Source: Halomonas piscis
Lineage (GTDB): Bacteria > Pseudomonadota > Gammaproteobacteria > Pseudomonadales > Halomonadaceae
DNA: 64,000 bases
Assembly (NCBI RefSeq): GCF_031886125.1
Contig: NZ_CP119391.1
Location: forward strand, 248,001-312,000
Direction: 5' to 3'
This document shows positions 36,240 to 45,215 of this stretch, one piece after another. The position numbers and the translations under genes were made by a program. Under the pieces are notes generated by a model, which had not been told where the DNA came from, searched no databases, and was given only the letters and a program-made list of their open reading frames with translations. Each line of letters begins with the position of its first letter. The stretch's first letter is position 1.

Positions 36240-38317
36240 GCTCTCTTGAGGCGCCGGTCACCGCGCTCAAGGGCGTGGGCGAGGCGCTGGCCGCAAAGCT
36301 CGGCCGGCTTTCCCTGGAGCGGATCAGCGATCTTTTGTTTCACCTGCCGCTGCGCTACCAGGACCGCACTCGGCTGACGCCCGTGGGCAGCCTGCGGGCC
36401 GGTCAGGAAGCGGTGATCGAAGGCGAGGTCACCGCCGGTGACGTGGTCAAGGGGCGTCGGCGCAGCCTGCTGGTTCGCCTGCGCGACGGCAGCGGTATCA
36501 TTAGCCTGCGGTTTTTCCACTTCTCGCCGGCCCAGCAGCAGCAAATGCGCCCCGGCGTGCGGGTGCGCGCCTTCGGCGAGGCCCGGGCCGGCGCCACCGG
36601 GCTTGAGCTTTATCACCCGGAGTATCGGCTGGTGGAAGCGGACAACCAGCCTCCGGTGGAGGAGCATTTCACTCCCATTTACCCCACCACCGAAGGGCTC
36701 AACCAGCCGCGCCTGCGCGCCCTGGTCAAGCAGGCGCTGGGCCTGCTCGAACGCGAGCCCGAGGCGCTGCCCGAGGTGCTGCCCGATGCCCTGCGCCGGC
36801 AGTTTGCGCTGCCCGGGCTGCACAGGAGCCTTGAGTTTCTGCACCAGCCGCCGCCGGAGGCAGACATCGAGCAGCTGGGGGCCGGCCGGCACCCGGCCAC
36901 CCGGCGGCTGGCGCTGGAGGAGCTGTTGGCCCACCGGCTCAGCCTGCGCGAGGTGCGCCAGCGCATTCAGCAGGACGGCGCGCCTCCGCTCTCCGACGGG
37001 CGCGGCCTGCAGGCGCGGTTCCTGACCCAGCTGCCCTTTGCCCTGACCGGCGCCCAGCAGCGGGTGCTCGAAGAAATTCTCCTCGATCTCGCCCGCCCGG
37101 CGCCCATGCTCAGGCTCGTTCAGGGCGACGTGGGCTCGGGAAAGACCGTAGTGGCGGCCATGGCCGCGCTTGCCGCCCTGGAAAGCGGCTGCCAGGCGGC
37201 GATCATGGCGCCCACGGAGATCCTTGCCGAGCAGCACTATCGCGCCTTCCAGGCGTGGTTCGAGCCGCTGGGCATCGACGTGGCCTGGCTCGCCGGCAAG
37301 CTCAAGGGCAAGGCGCGGCTGGACACCAAGGCCGCCATCGCCGACGGCCGCGCGCGCATGGTGGTGGGCACCCACGCGCTGTTTCAGGACGACGTGCACT
37401 TTGAGCGCCTGGGCCTGGCGATCATCGACGAGCAGCACCGCTTCGGCGTGCACCAGCGCCTGGCGCTGCGGGAAAAGGGCGAGGCCGGGGGGCTGACGCC
37501 CCACCAGCTGATCATGACCGCCACCCCCATCCCGCGCACGCTGGCCATGAGCGCCTACGCGGATCTCGACGTCTCGTTGATCGACGAGCTGCCCCCGGGG
37601 CGCACGCCGGTGAAAACCGTGGTCGTCGCCGACGAGCGCCGCCCGGAGGTGGTGCAGCGCATCGAGCGCGCCTGCGGCGAGGGCCGCCAGGCCTACTGGG
37701 TGTGCACGCTGATCGAGGAGTCCGAGGCGCTGCAGTGCCAGGCCGCCGAGGTGACCCGGGACGAGCTCACCGAAACGCTGCCCGGGCTTGCCGTCGGCCT
37801 GGTGCACGGGCGCATGAAAGCCGCCGAGAAGGCCGAGGTGATGGCCGCGTTCAAGGAGGGCGAGATTGACCTTCTGGTCGCCACCACGGTGATCGAGGTC
37901 GGCGTCGACGTGCCCAACGCCAGCCTGATGGTGATCGAAAACCCCGAGCGGCTGGGGCTTTCCCAGCTTCACCAGCTGCGCGGCCGGGTCGGGCGCGGCA
38001 GCACCGAGAGTTTCTGCGTGCTGCTCTACCACCCGCCGCTGTCCAAAAGCTCGCGCCAGCGCCTGGGGGTGATGCGCGACACCACCGACGGCTTTCGCAT
38101 CGCCGAAAAGGACCTGGAAATCCGCGGCCCCGGCGAGGTGCTGGGCACTCGCCAGACCGGGCTTGCGCAGATGAAAATCGCCGACCTGGAGCGCGACGCC
38201 GACCTTTTGGACAGTGTGAGCGCCCTGGCCGCGGAGCTTCAGGGCAACACCCAGGCGACCGCGGTGCTGATTCGCCGCTGGCTGGGCGACGCCGCCGGGC
38301 GCTACGGGCAGGTGTAG
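36236..38317 (+). CDS. recG: ATP-dependent DNA helicase RecG
   Basis: The 693-residue helicase has an N-terminal wedge/OB domain (LPLRYQDRTRLTPV). SF2 motifs are LVQGDVGSGKTVVAAMA (Walker A), IIDEQHRFGV (DExH box), MTATPIPRTL, VATTVIEVGVDVPNASLMVI and QLRGRVGRG. It reverses stalled forks and processes branched DNA. It overlaps oxyR by four bases. An IS1111-type element lies just downstream. Confidence 0.96.
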   Translation: MSSLEAPVTALKGVGEALAAKLGRLSLERISDLLFHLPLRYQDRTRLTPVGSLRAGQEAVIEGEVTAGDVVKGRRRSLLVRLRDGSGIISLRFFHFSPAQQQQMRPGVRVRAFGEARAGATGLELYHPEYRLVEADNQPPVEEHFTPIYPTTEGLNQPRLRALVKQALGLLEREPEALPEVLPDALRRQFALPGLHRSLEFLHQPPPEADIEQLGAGRHPATRRLALEELLAHRLSLREVRQRIQQDGAPPLSDGRGLQARFLTQLPFALTGAQQRVLEEILLDLARPAPMLRLVQGDVGSGKTVVAAMAALAALESGCQAAIMAPTEILAEQHYRAFQAWFEPLGIDVAWLAGKLKGKARLDTKAAIADGRARMVVGTHALFQDDVHFERLGLAIIDEQHRFGVHQRLALREKGEAGGLTPHQLIMTATPIPRTLAMSAYADLDVSLIDELPPGRTPVKTVVVADERRPEVVQRIERACGEGRQAYWVCTLIEESEALQCQAAEVTRDELTETLPGLAVGLVHGRMKAAEKAEVMAAFKEGEIDLLVATTVIEVGVDVPNASLMVIENPERLGLSQLHQLRGRVGRGSTESFCVLLYHPPLSKSSRQRLGVMRDTTDGFRIAEKDLEIRGPGEVLGTRQTGLAQMKIADLERDADLLDSVSALAAELQGNTQATAVLIRRWLGDAAGRYGQV

Positions 38318-38452
38318 TCAGAGCCTTTGCCGACCTCCCGGCTAGGTGTGGTGGGAAATGGGATGGACCCGTCCTTCTGTGCCAAGCTGGATATAACATC
38401 TAGCCAGCAGTGCACAGAACACTGACGGCATCGGTGAAGGAGGATCCATCCA

Positions 38453-39486
38453 TGAAACAGATTAGCATTATAGGCATTGACCTGGCGAAACACGTTTTTC
38501 AACTGCATGCCGTGGATGCGCACGGTCACAAAGTATTCAGCAAGCAAGTCCGGCGAGAGAAGTTACGCTTGACGCTGGCCCAAATTCCGCCTTGCCACGT
38601 CGCCATGGAAGCGTGCGGCTCCGCTCATTACTGGGCGAGAGACATTGGCACGCTGGGCCATGAGGCCGAGCTACTGCCACCGCAGGCGGTCAAGCCCTTC
38701 GTGCTGGGCCACAAGAACGATGCGCGCGATGCCGCGGCTATCGCCGAGGCTGCGGCGCGCCCGGCCACGCCTCGAGTGACGATCAAGACGGAAGCACAAC
38801 AGTCCCTGCAAGCAGTGCACCGAGTACGCAGTCGGTTAGTGCGCGAACGCACCGCCGTCGGCAACGAGCTGCGCGGCCTGCTGGGCGAGTTTGGTCTAAT
38901 CGTGTCGCAGGGGCACGCGGTGATACGCCAGGGCGTTATTCGTGAGCGGCTGGACGAGCAACGGGCGCGGCTGGGGGAAGAACTCTACACCCTGCTGAAC
39001 GACCTGCTCGATCAATGGCTTGAGAACGATGCCCGGATCGCGCGCTATGACAAGCGTCTGCAGCGTCTGGCCAGGGCATCAGATGACATGCAGCGGCTGA
39101 TGAGTCTGCCCGGCATCGGCCCGATCAATGCGACGCTGTTGTTCAGCCATCTGGGCGATCCGGCGCGATTCCCCAACGGACGTCAGTTCAGCGCCTCGTT
39201 GGGGCTAGTGCCACGCCAGCATTCCAGCGGGGGTCGCAACCAGTTGATGGGGATCACCAAACGCGGCAATGGCGAGGTTCGAAAGCAGTTGGTGCACGGT
39301 GCCCGCGCGGCATTACGCCAGTTCCAACGTCAGGAACATCCCGACCGGCTGTCCCGTTGGGCCTGCTCGTTAGCGGCGCGTCTTGGGCAACGCAAGGCCA
39401 TTGTGGCCCTGGCGAACAAGATGGCGCGGATTTGCTGGTCGCTATTGGCCCATGAACGGCGCTATCAGCCACAGGAGGCCGCTTGA
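38453..39486 (+). CDS. IS110-family DEDD transposase, second element
   Basis: The 344-residue transposase starts at ATG 38453 (AAGGAGG upstream). DEDD residues lie in IIGIDLAKHVFQLH, VAMEACGSAHYWAR and GHKNDARDAAAIAEAA. The C-terminal Tnp_2 domain reads LPGIGPINATLLFSHLGD and SLGLVPRQHSSGGRNQLMGI. It appears complete. The sequence is typical of the IS1111 subgroup found in many gammaproteobacteria. Confidence 0.93.
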
Positions 39487-39753
39487 TGATACCGAACAAA
39501 CAGGGAATATAGCTTAGCATGCGATAAGTTACCCAACCCCGAGGTTGCGCAGGCGAGATGCTTCGATGGCATAACGGGTCAGACCGGCTTTCTGTCACTC
39601 TGTAAAGTGCGCAGGCCCATCACGAGGCCGAGTGGGAGATCAGAGCAGAGAGCGCGTATTCCATCAGGGCCAGGCACGGCAAGTGCCATCAATAGGCCGG
39701 ATATAAGCGTGCAGTCCTCACTCTTATGCGTTGTTGCTTCTGGCTTGCACAAC
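39487..39753 (+). ncRNA. Predicted guide (seek/bridge) RNA region of the second IS1111-type element
   Basis: About 267 bp without a credible gene lie between the transposase stop and the right subterminal repeat, the position used for the guide RNA in this subgroup. The precise RNA ends and the guide loops were not determined. Confidence 0.4.
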
Positions 39754-39773
39754 AGGACGGGTCCATATAAGCG

Positions 39774-39825
39774 CAATTTATTGCGCGAATGCGGTGTCGT
39801 GGCAGTATCTTCGCGCAATAAATTG
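39774..39825. repeat. 16-bp inverted repeat next to the IS1111-type element
   Basis: CAATTTATTGCGCGAA (39774-39789) and TTCGCGCAATAAATTG (39810-39825) are a perfect inverted repeat with a 20-base loop. It is much more AT-rich than its surroundings and starts 8 bp beyond the element's right subterminal repeat. Some IS1111-type elements target such hairpins. Confidence 0.7.
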
Positions 39826-39881
39826 TGTTCCTCCCACCCCGCAAGGGGACTTCAGCGCCATCATTTTCACGTCAGCCCGCG

Positions 39882-39922
39882 AAAAAACGCGGCGCACCGG
39901 AGAACCGATGCGCCGCGTTTTT
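39882..39922. terminator. Bidirectional rho-independent terminator
   Basis: The stem ACGCGGCGCA / TGCGCCGCGT (39887-39896 and 39909-39918) has A6 on its left and T5 on its right, so it can act in both directions. For the minus-strand HU operon it lies 24 bp after the last stop. Confidence 0.85.
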
Positions 39923-39945
39923 GTGCCCTGCCGGCCGGAAGGCGA

Positions 39946-40302
39946 CTATAGGTGTTTGAGCAGCTTTTGCAGTCGCGTCATGTCGGCGGAGTCGCCCACC
40001 AGACGCACCTTGTTGTGCCGCATGCCGTCGAAAAACGCTCGGGACGTGGGCTTTCGCAGCACCTTGAGGGCGGTGTCGGCGTCGGCAAAGCGTAGTTCGA
40101 GGTCCAGATTGGTGGGCAGCCCCTTGCCGCTGTGGATCGCGGTCGGCGTCATGCGGTAGTGGCGGGCGATGGAAAGATCCTCGGTGGCAATGCCGAAATC
40201 CAGGCCGCGCATCTTTTCCAGCTGTTCGGCAAAGCGCGGCTTGCGATGCAGCGCGCGCTTGAGCAGCCAGCCCAGCAGCCACAGCGCAAGCCGGAGTTTC
40301 AT
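39946..40302 (-). CDS. Small SCP2-like domain protein, function unknown
   Basis: The 118-residue protein begins with a short hydrophobic stretch (LRLALWLLGWLLKRAL) that may be a membrane anchor. The rest (LDLELRFADADTALKVLRK, AFFDGMRHNKVRLVGDSADM) resembles the SCP2 sterol-carrier fold seen in small proteobacterial lipid-binding proteins. Its ATG overlaps the HU stop (TGATG), implying translational coupling with the HU gene. Confidence 0.65.
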   Translation of the reverse strand: MKLRLALWLLGWLLKRALHRKPRFAEQLEKMRGLDFGIATEDLSIARHYRMTPTAIHSGKGLPTNLDLELRFADADTALKVLRKPTSRAFFDGMRHNKVRLVGDSADMTRLQKLLKHL

Positions 40303-40574
40303 CAGGAAACCGCGTCCTTGAGCGCTTTACCCGGCTTGAACGCCACGTTCTTGCTGGCCGGGATCTGAAGCGGCTCGCCGGTCTGCGGGTTCTTCCCCGT
40401 GCGCGCGGCACGCTCGCGAACGGTAAAGGTACCAAAGCCGATCAGCGCCACATCGTCGCCCTGGGCCACGCTGTGGGTGATCTCATCCAGAATCACGTTG
40501 AGTACCTGGCCGGCCTTGTCCTTGGACAGGTCGGCGCTTTCAGCGATGGCCGCAGCCAGTTCGGGTTTGCGCAT
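40302..40574 (-). CDS. HU-family histone-like DNA-binding protein
   Basis: The 90-residue protein starts MRKPELAAAIAESADLSKDK. It contains the bacterial histone signature GFGTFTVRERAARTGKNPQT and ends in FKPGKALKDAVS. It bends and compacts DNA as a dimer; alone it cannot be assigned to the alpha or beta form. GGGAGA lies upstream of ATG 40574. It is co-transcribed with the SCP2-like gene. Confidence 0.93.
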   Translation of the reverse strand: MRKPELAAAIAESADLSKDKAGQVLNVILDEITHSVAQGDDVALIGFGTFTVRERAARTGKNPQTGEPLQIPASKNVAFKPGKALKDAVS

Positions 40575-40692
40575 ACGATATCTCCCTTGTGGTGGATCAA
40601 GCGCGTTGTTTGTGATTATAACCGGAGCGTGGTGAGGGCTTGCCGCTAAGACAGGCAACGTCCCCAGAGCCGGCGCCCGCAGGCAGCAAACG

Positions 40693-41892
40693 TCAGCCTA
40701 GCAGCGCCGGTGCCGCTCTGGAAAGCTTCACTTTCCTTTTCACGCAGTCCCCTGTCAACGCAAACCCCAGCAAATGCCCGTTTTCATCCTCGGCCAGGGC
40801 GCTGATGTTGTGGCCGTCGGCCTCGATCTGCCAGTGTGCCGGCGGCGTCAGCGGCGGGTAGGCGACCACCGGCAGCAGCGGGGTCTTGACGACCACCGGC
40901 CAGGCGCCAAAGCGCACCGGGGTGGGCGTACCGGCGAGGGTTTTCGCCAGCGCCTTGGCGCTTGCCTGCAAAGGCTGTACGTACATGGCGCTGACGCCGT
41001 CGATGCAGGCTACGTCGCCCAGGGCGTAAACGCGCGGATGGGACGTCGCCAGGGTGCGATCCACGACAATGCCGTCCGCTACCACTTCGAGTCCGGCCGC
41101 CTCGGCAAGGGCCGTGCGCGGCGCCAGGCCGGTGGCAAGCAGGGCAACGTCGGCGCGCAGCGTCTCGCCGTCATCGAGTTTGATCGCCAGGTTATCTTCG
41201 GCGTCGAGGCCAAGATGCTCGGGCGTGCGCCCCAGGTGCAGCGCCATGCCCGCTGCGTCAAAGGCCTCGCCCAGGGCCCGGCCCGGGGCCTCGGGCAAGA
41301 GCCGGGGAAGCGGCGTGGCCTCCGGGGCCACCAGGCTGACCTGGTGGCCGCCGGCGTGGAGGTCGTTGGCAAACTCGCAGCCGACAAGCCCGGCGCCGAT
41401 GATGGCCACCCGGGCGGGGGCGTCGCCGAGAGCCGCATGAAAGCGGCGGTAGTCGTCAAGGTCGTTGACGCTGAAACAGCGCGACGCGGCCTCGGCGGGC
41501 ACCGAGAAAGGCAGGCGCGGCTCCGCCCCGGTGGCCAGAACCAGGGTCGTGAAGGTAAGCGTATGGGCACGCTTAGCGGTTTCACTGTCCGTGTCTTGCG
41601 GCCTTAGGGTAAGCGCGCCTGCGTCCGGATCGATGTCGGTAACGACGGTGTGCGTCCACAGCGTGGCGTCAAGCTCATCGGCAAGGGCGGCGGCTTTTTG
41701 CTGGGCCAGGCGATCCGGCGGCAGGCGTTTGGCAAAGCCGGTGGACAGCAGCGGCTTGCTGTAGGCGTCGCCGCTGTCCTGGCTGATCAGCGCCAGCGAG
41801 CGATGGTCGCCTGCCTGACGCAGCGCTCGGGCCAGGCCAACGCCGGCCATGCCGGTACCGATGATCACCAGCTCGGCGTGTTGAACAGGCAT
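40693..41892 (-). CDS. FAD-dependent NAD(P)-disulfide-fold oxidoreductase, rubredoxin reductase-like
   Basis: The 399-residue flavoprotein starts at ATG 41892. FAD-binding IIGTGMAGVGLARALRQAG is at the N-terminus, NAD-binding VAIIGAGLVGCEFANDLHAG is mid-protein, and VYALGDVACIDG is the second FAD motif. The C-terminal domain matches AlkT/RubB-type rubredoxin reductases, which pass electrons from NADH to rubredoxin. No rubredoxin gene is adjacent. Confidence 0.85.
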   Translation of the reverse strand: MPVQHAELVIIGTGMAGVGLARALRQAGDHRSLALISQDSGDAYSKPLLSTGFAKRLPPDRLAQQKAAALADELDATLWTHTVVTDIDPDAGALTLRPQDTDSETAKRAHTLTFTTLVLATGAEPRLPFSVPAEAASRCFSVNDLDDYRRFHAALGDAPARVAIIGAGLVGCEFANDLHAGGHQVSLVAPEATPLPRLLPEAPGRALGEAFDAAGMALHLGRTPEHLGLDAEDNLAIKLDDGETLRADVALLATGLAPRTALAEAAGLEVVADGIVVDRTLATSHPRVYALGDVACIDGVSAMYVQPLQASAKALAKTLAGTPTPVRFGAWPVVVKTPLLPVVAYPPLTPPAHWQIEADGHNISALAEDENGHLLGFALTGDCVKRKVKLSRAAPALLG

Positions 41893-42017
41893 GGTTATCC
41901 CCTGAATCCGGAAAGTAAGTGGCACGCTCAAAACCGCCTGCACGGTAAAGGCGCTATCAGCGCACGGAAAAGCCCATGTTACACTAGCCGCCTTTGACTC
42001 TGGCGGGGAGCGGTGCG

Positions 42018-42575
42018 GTGATAGATAACGCCCGACGAGACAACCCGGCGTCCGGCCTGCCCGTGCGCTGGCGTCCGGTGGCGGCGGCGCGCCCGCGGAT
42101 GTCGCCGCGCTGGTGGCGCTGGGTGGCCTCCACGGACTCGCTGACCGCGCGGCTGATCGCCGCCGGCGGCAAGCGGCAGTTCAGCGTGCGCCTGTTGCGC
42201 CAGGGCACCGGGTACCCGTTTGCCGACGAGGCCCGGGCGCTGGGCATGGCGCCGGGGCGGCTTGCCTGGCGGCGCGAAGTGGCGTTGTGCCTCGACGGCG
42301 TGCCCTGGGTGGTGGCGCGCTCCGTGGCGCCGCTTACCGCCCTTCGCGGCCAGCGGCTGTATGCGCTGGGCGAGCGCTCCCTGGGGAGCTGGCTGTTTGC
42401 CCAGCCGGGGCTGGTGCGCCGCCCGCTGGAAGTGACCCGGGCGCCGCCGCGGTTTTTTGCGGCGCCCAGCCTCTGGGGGCGGCGCTCGGTCTTTCGCCAC
42501 CGCCGGCTGGCGCTTCTGGTGCAGGAGTATTTTTTGCCGGCCATGGCCGAGGCGCTGGCGCTGCCACCGACTTGA
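42018..42575 (+). CDS. ubiC: Chorismate pyruvate-lyase
   Basis: The 185-residue protein catalyses chorismate to 4-hydroxybenzoate, the first ubiquinone step. Its start is GTG 42018, seven bases after GGGGAG. SPRWWRWVASTDSLTARLIA, LRQGTGYPFADEARALG and the C-terminal LWGRRSVFRHRRLALLVQEY are UbiC signatures. It is followed by ubiA, which uses its product. Confidence 0.9.
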   Translation: MIDNARRDNPASGLPVRWRPVAAARPRMSPRWWRWVASTDSLTARLIAAGGKRQFSVRLLRQGTGYPFADEARALGMAPGRLAWRREVALCLDGVPWVVARSVAPLTALRGQRLYALGERSLGSWLFAQPGLVRRPLEVTRAPPRFFAAPSLWGRRSVFRHRRLALLVQEYFLPAMAEALALPPT

Positions 42576-42642
42576 CCCCCGGCTCACGTTTACCTGTAGC
42601 CGGCCTTGCTTGGGGTCGGCCCTGATCACGACGAGGTAGGGC

Positions 42643-43533
42643 ATGAACCGTTCATTGCTGCGGCCCGCCGGCCTGGTGCGGATAGCGGATTTTCTTCACC
42701 TGACCCGGCTGGACCGCCCCATCGGCACCTGGCTTTTGATGTGGCCGACGCTGTGGGCGCTGTGGCTGGCCGCCGACGGCGTGCCCGGCCGCGGCGTGGT
42801 GCTTATTTTTGTCGCCGGAGTCTACGTGATGCGCGCCGCGGGCTGCGTGATCAACGATTACGCCGACCGCCACGTGGACGGCCACGTCAAGCGCACGACC
42901 CAGCGCCCGCTGGCCACCGGACGCATCAGCGAGGCCGAAGCCAAGGGCGTATTTGCCGGACTGGTATTCATCGCCTTCATCCTGGTGCTGATGACCAATC
43001 TGTTCACCGTTCTGCTCTCGCTTGGCGGGGTGGTGCTGGCGTTCATCTACCCGTTCATGAAGCGCTATACCCATCTGCCCCAGCTGTTCCTCGGCGCGGC
43101 CTTCTCCTGGGCGATTCCCATGGCCTACGGCGCGGTGCTGGGGCAGGTGCCGGTGGAAGCCTGGCTGCTGTTCATCGCCAACGTGGCCTGGACCATTGCC
43201 TACGATACCCAGTATGCCATGGTGGACCGCGACGACGATCTCAAGATCGGGGTGAAGTCCACCGCGGTGCTGTTTGGCCGCGCCGATCGGCTGATGATCG
43301 GGATTTTCCAGCTGGTGGCGCTGGGATTTCTGGGCTGGACCGGCTGGCGGCTGGCGGCGGGCGGTTTTTTCTGGCTGGGGCTTGCAGGTATGGCCGCCAC
43401 CTTTGTCTACCAGCAGTGGCTGATTCGCGAGCGCGTTCGCGAACGCTGCTTTCAGGGCTTTCTCAATAACTTCTGGTCGGGGCTCATCGTGTTTGCCGGC
43501 ATCGCCCTGGGCCTGTGGCCGGCGGCGGGATAA
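42643..43533 (+). CDS. ubiA: 4-hydroxybenzoate octaprenyltransferase
   Basis: The 296-residue membrane prenyltransferase has about nine helices and two Asp-rich sites: [20 protein letters not shown] with NDxxDxxxD, and [40 protein letters not shown] is the conserved N-terminus. It attaches the polyprenyl tail to 4-hydroxybenzoate. It lies downstream of ubiC and upstream of phoB. Confidence 0.95.
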   Translation: MNRSLLRPAGLVRIADFLHLTRLDRPIGTWLLMWPTLWALWLAADGVPGRGVVLIFVAGVYVMRAAGCVINDYADRHVDGHVKRTTQRPLATGRISEAEAKGVFAGLVFIAFILVLMTNLFTVLLSLGGVVLAFIYPFMKRYTHLPQLFLGAAFSWAIPMAYGAVLGQVPVEAWLLFIANVAWTIAYDTQYAMVDRDDDLKIGVKSTAVLFGRADRLMIGIFQLVALGFLGWTGWRLAAGGFFWLGLAGMAATFVYQQWLIRERVRERCFQGFLNNFWSGLIVFAGIALGLWPAAG

Positions 43534-43565
43534 CCGCTTTGGCACCGGCAGCTTGAGGGGGATGC

Positions 43566-44255
43566 ATGACCGCCAAAACCGTGTTGCTGGTTGAAGACGA
43601 AGTCTCCATTCGCGAGATGCTCGCCGTGGCGCTGGAAATGGCCGACTACCGGGTGCTGGAAACCGGCAATGCCCAGGATGCCCACGCCATGATCCTCGAC
43701 CAGCGCCCGGATCTGGTGCTGCTTGACTGGATGCTGCCCGGGGTCAGCGGTATCGAGCTGGCCCGGCGGCTGAAGCGCGATGCCGCTACGGCGGGGCTGC
43801 CGATCATCATGCTCACCGCCAACAGCGAAGAGGACAACAAGATCCAGGGGCTGGAGGCCGGCGCCGACGACTACATCACCAAGCCGTTTTCGCCTCGGGA
43901 GCTTCTGGCCCGGCTGCGGGCGGTGCTGCGCCGGGCCGCGCCGCCGGACAGAGAAAGCGTCATCGAAGTGGCGGGCCTGCGGCTTGATCCGGTGAGCCAC
44001 CGGGTCAGCCTCCATGGCCAGCCGCTGGAGCTTGGTCCCACCGAGTATCGCCTGCTGCAGTTTTTCATGACCCACCAGGAACGCGTTCATACCCGCCGCC
44101 AGCTGCTGGGCGAAGTCTGGGGCGACAACGTTTACGTTGAGGAGCGTACCGTGGACGTTCATATTCGTCGGCTACGCAAGTCTCTGGGCCAGTCGCACAA
44201 GGCGCTGATCCAGACGGTGCGCGGCACCGGCTATCGCTTCTCTGCCCGGGAGTAG
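43566..44255 (+). CDS. phoB: Phosphate regulon response regulator PhoB
   Basis: The 229-residue OmpR-type regulator has receiver residues E10/D11, D54 (VLLDWMLPG) and K106 (YITKPFSP). A C-terminal winged helix (GPTEYRLLQFFMTHQERVHT, VDVHIRRLRKSLG, RGTGYRFS) follows. It is phosphorylated by the adjacent PhoR under phosphate limitation. The spacing to phoR is six bases. Confidence 0.95.
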   Translation: MTAKTVLLVEDEVSIREMLAVALEMADYRVLETGNAQDAHAMILDQRPDLVLLDWMLPGVSGIELARRLKRDAATAGLPIIMLTANSEEDNKIQGLEAGADDYITKPFSPRELLARLRAVLRRAAPPDRESVIEVAGLRLDPVSHRVSLHGQPLELGPTEYRLLQFFMTHQERVHTRRQLLGEVWGDNVYVEERTVDVHIRRLRKSLGQSHKALIQTVRGTGYRFSARE

Positions 44256-44261
44256 CTTTCC

Positions 44262-45215
44262 ATGCGGCCGTGGCTTTACGAGTGCGTTTATCTCGCCGGA
44301 GTGGCCGCGCTGGGGGCAGGGCTTGGCAGCTGTTTCAGCCAGGCGACAGCGGGGCTGGCGCTGGGGCTGGGTGTCGTGCTGGGTACACACCTTTATTGGC
44401 TGGGCTATCTTTACCACTGGCTGACCCGCCGCGCCGACAGCCCCCGGGCGCCGGGGCTTTGGGGAGAGGTCTTTGCCCGGCTGCCGATCACCCGGGAGGA
44501 GAACCGGCTCAATCGTCTGGAGCAGATGCGCCGAGACTTTGTCGCCAACGTTTCCCACGAGCTGCGCACGCCGCTCACCGTGCTGGCAGGCTACCTGGAA
44601 ACCTATGGCGACCTGGCCGAGGCGCTGCCGCCCAGGCTCGGGCGCGGCATCGAGCAGATGCAGGCCCAGACTTCGCGGATGCAGAACCTGGTCAACGACC
44701 TTTTGCTGCTCTCGCGGCTGGAAATTGATCAGGGCGGCGACGATCACGCCTGGCTGTGCCCGGCCAGGCTCCTGGAGCGCATCGCCGGGGAAACCCGAGC
44801 GCTTTCCGATGACCGCCAGACGATCACGGTAGAGGGGGCGGCGCCGGGCACGGAGCTTTGGGGCAGCGACGAGGAGCTGCACAGCGCGATTTCCAACCTG
44901 GCGTTCAACGCCGTGCGCTATACCCCCGCGGGTAGCCGTATTGTGCTGCGCTGGCGCCGCGAGGCCGGCGGCGGCATGATCGAGGTCGAGGACGACGGCG
45001 AAGGCATCGAACCGGTGCATGTTCCCCGCCTGACCGAGCGCTTCTATCGCGTGGATAAAAGCCGCAGCACGCAAAGCGGCGGCACCGGGCTCGGGCTTGC
45101 CATTGTCAAGCACGTGCTGCTGCGCCACGAAGCCCGCCTGGAGATCGAGTCCCGCCCGGGGGAGGGCGCGCTGTTTCGCTGCGCATTTCCCCCGGCTCGG
45201 CTAGGCGGCGGGTAG
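44262..45215 (+). CDS. phoR: Phosphate regulon sensor kinase PhoR, short form without PAS domain
   Basis: The 317-residue kinase has two N-terminal hydrophobic segments (about 9-24 and 29-50) and then runs almost directly into HisKA FVANVSHELRTPLTVLAGYL with H99. ATPase motifs NLAFNAVRYTP, DDGEGI and GGTGLGLAIVKH are complete. E. coli PhoR is about 430 residues and has a PAS domain between membrane and HisKA; here only about 30 residues fill that place. The 3' end overlaps convergent cysZ by 15 bases. Confidence 0.9.
   Translation: MRPWLYECVYLAGVAALGAGLGSCFSQATAGLALGLGVVLGTHLYWLGYLYHWLTRRADSPRAPGLWGEVFARLPITREENRLNRLEQMRRDFVANVSHELRTPLTVLAGYLETYGDLAEALPPRLGRGIEQMQAQTSRMQNLVNDLLLLSRLEIDQGGDDHAWLCPARLLERIAGETRALSDDRQTITVEGAAPGTELWGSDEELHSAISNLAFNAVRYTPAGSRIVLRWRREAGGGMIEVEDDGEGIEPVHVPRLTERFYRVDKSRSTQSGGTGLGLAIVKHVLLRHEARLEIESRPGEGALFRCAFPPARLGGG

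Larger units (their letters stand above)
38364..39765 (+). mobile_element. IS110-family (IS1111-type) insertion sequence, second element
   Basis: A perfect 12-bp subterminal inverted repeat, TGGACCCGTCCT at 38364-38375 and AGGACGGGTCCA at 39754-39765, brackets an intact DEDD transposase gene and about 270 bp of noncoding DNA after it. No target duplication is seen. The element is unrelated in sequence to the one at 12124-13505. A strong inverted repeat (39774-39825) directly abuts its right end and may be the target. Confidence 0.85.

Noticed and set aside
36164..38032. A 622-codon open frame on the minus strand
   Set aside because: Antisense to recG, no recognisable domain.
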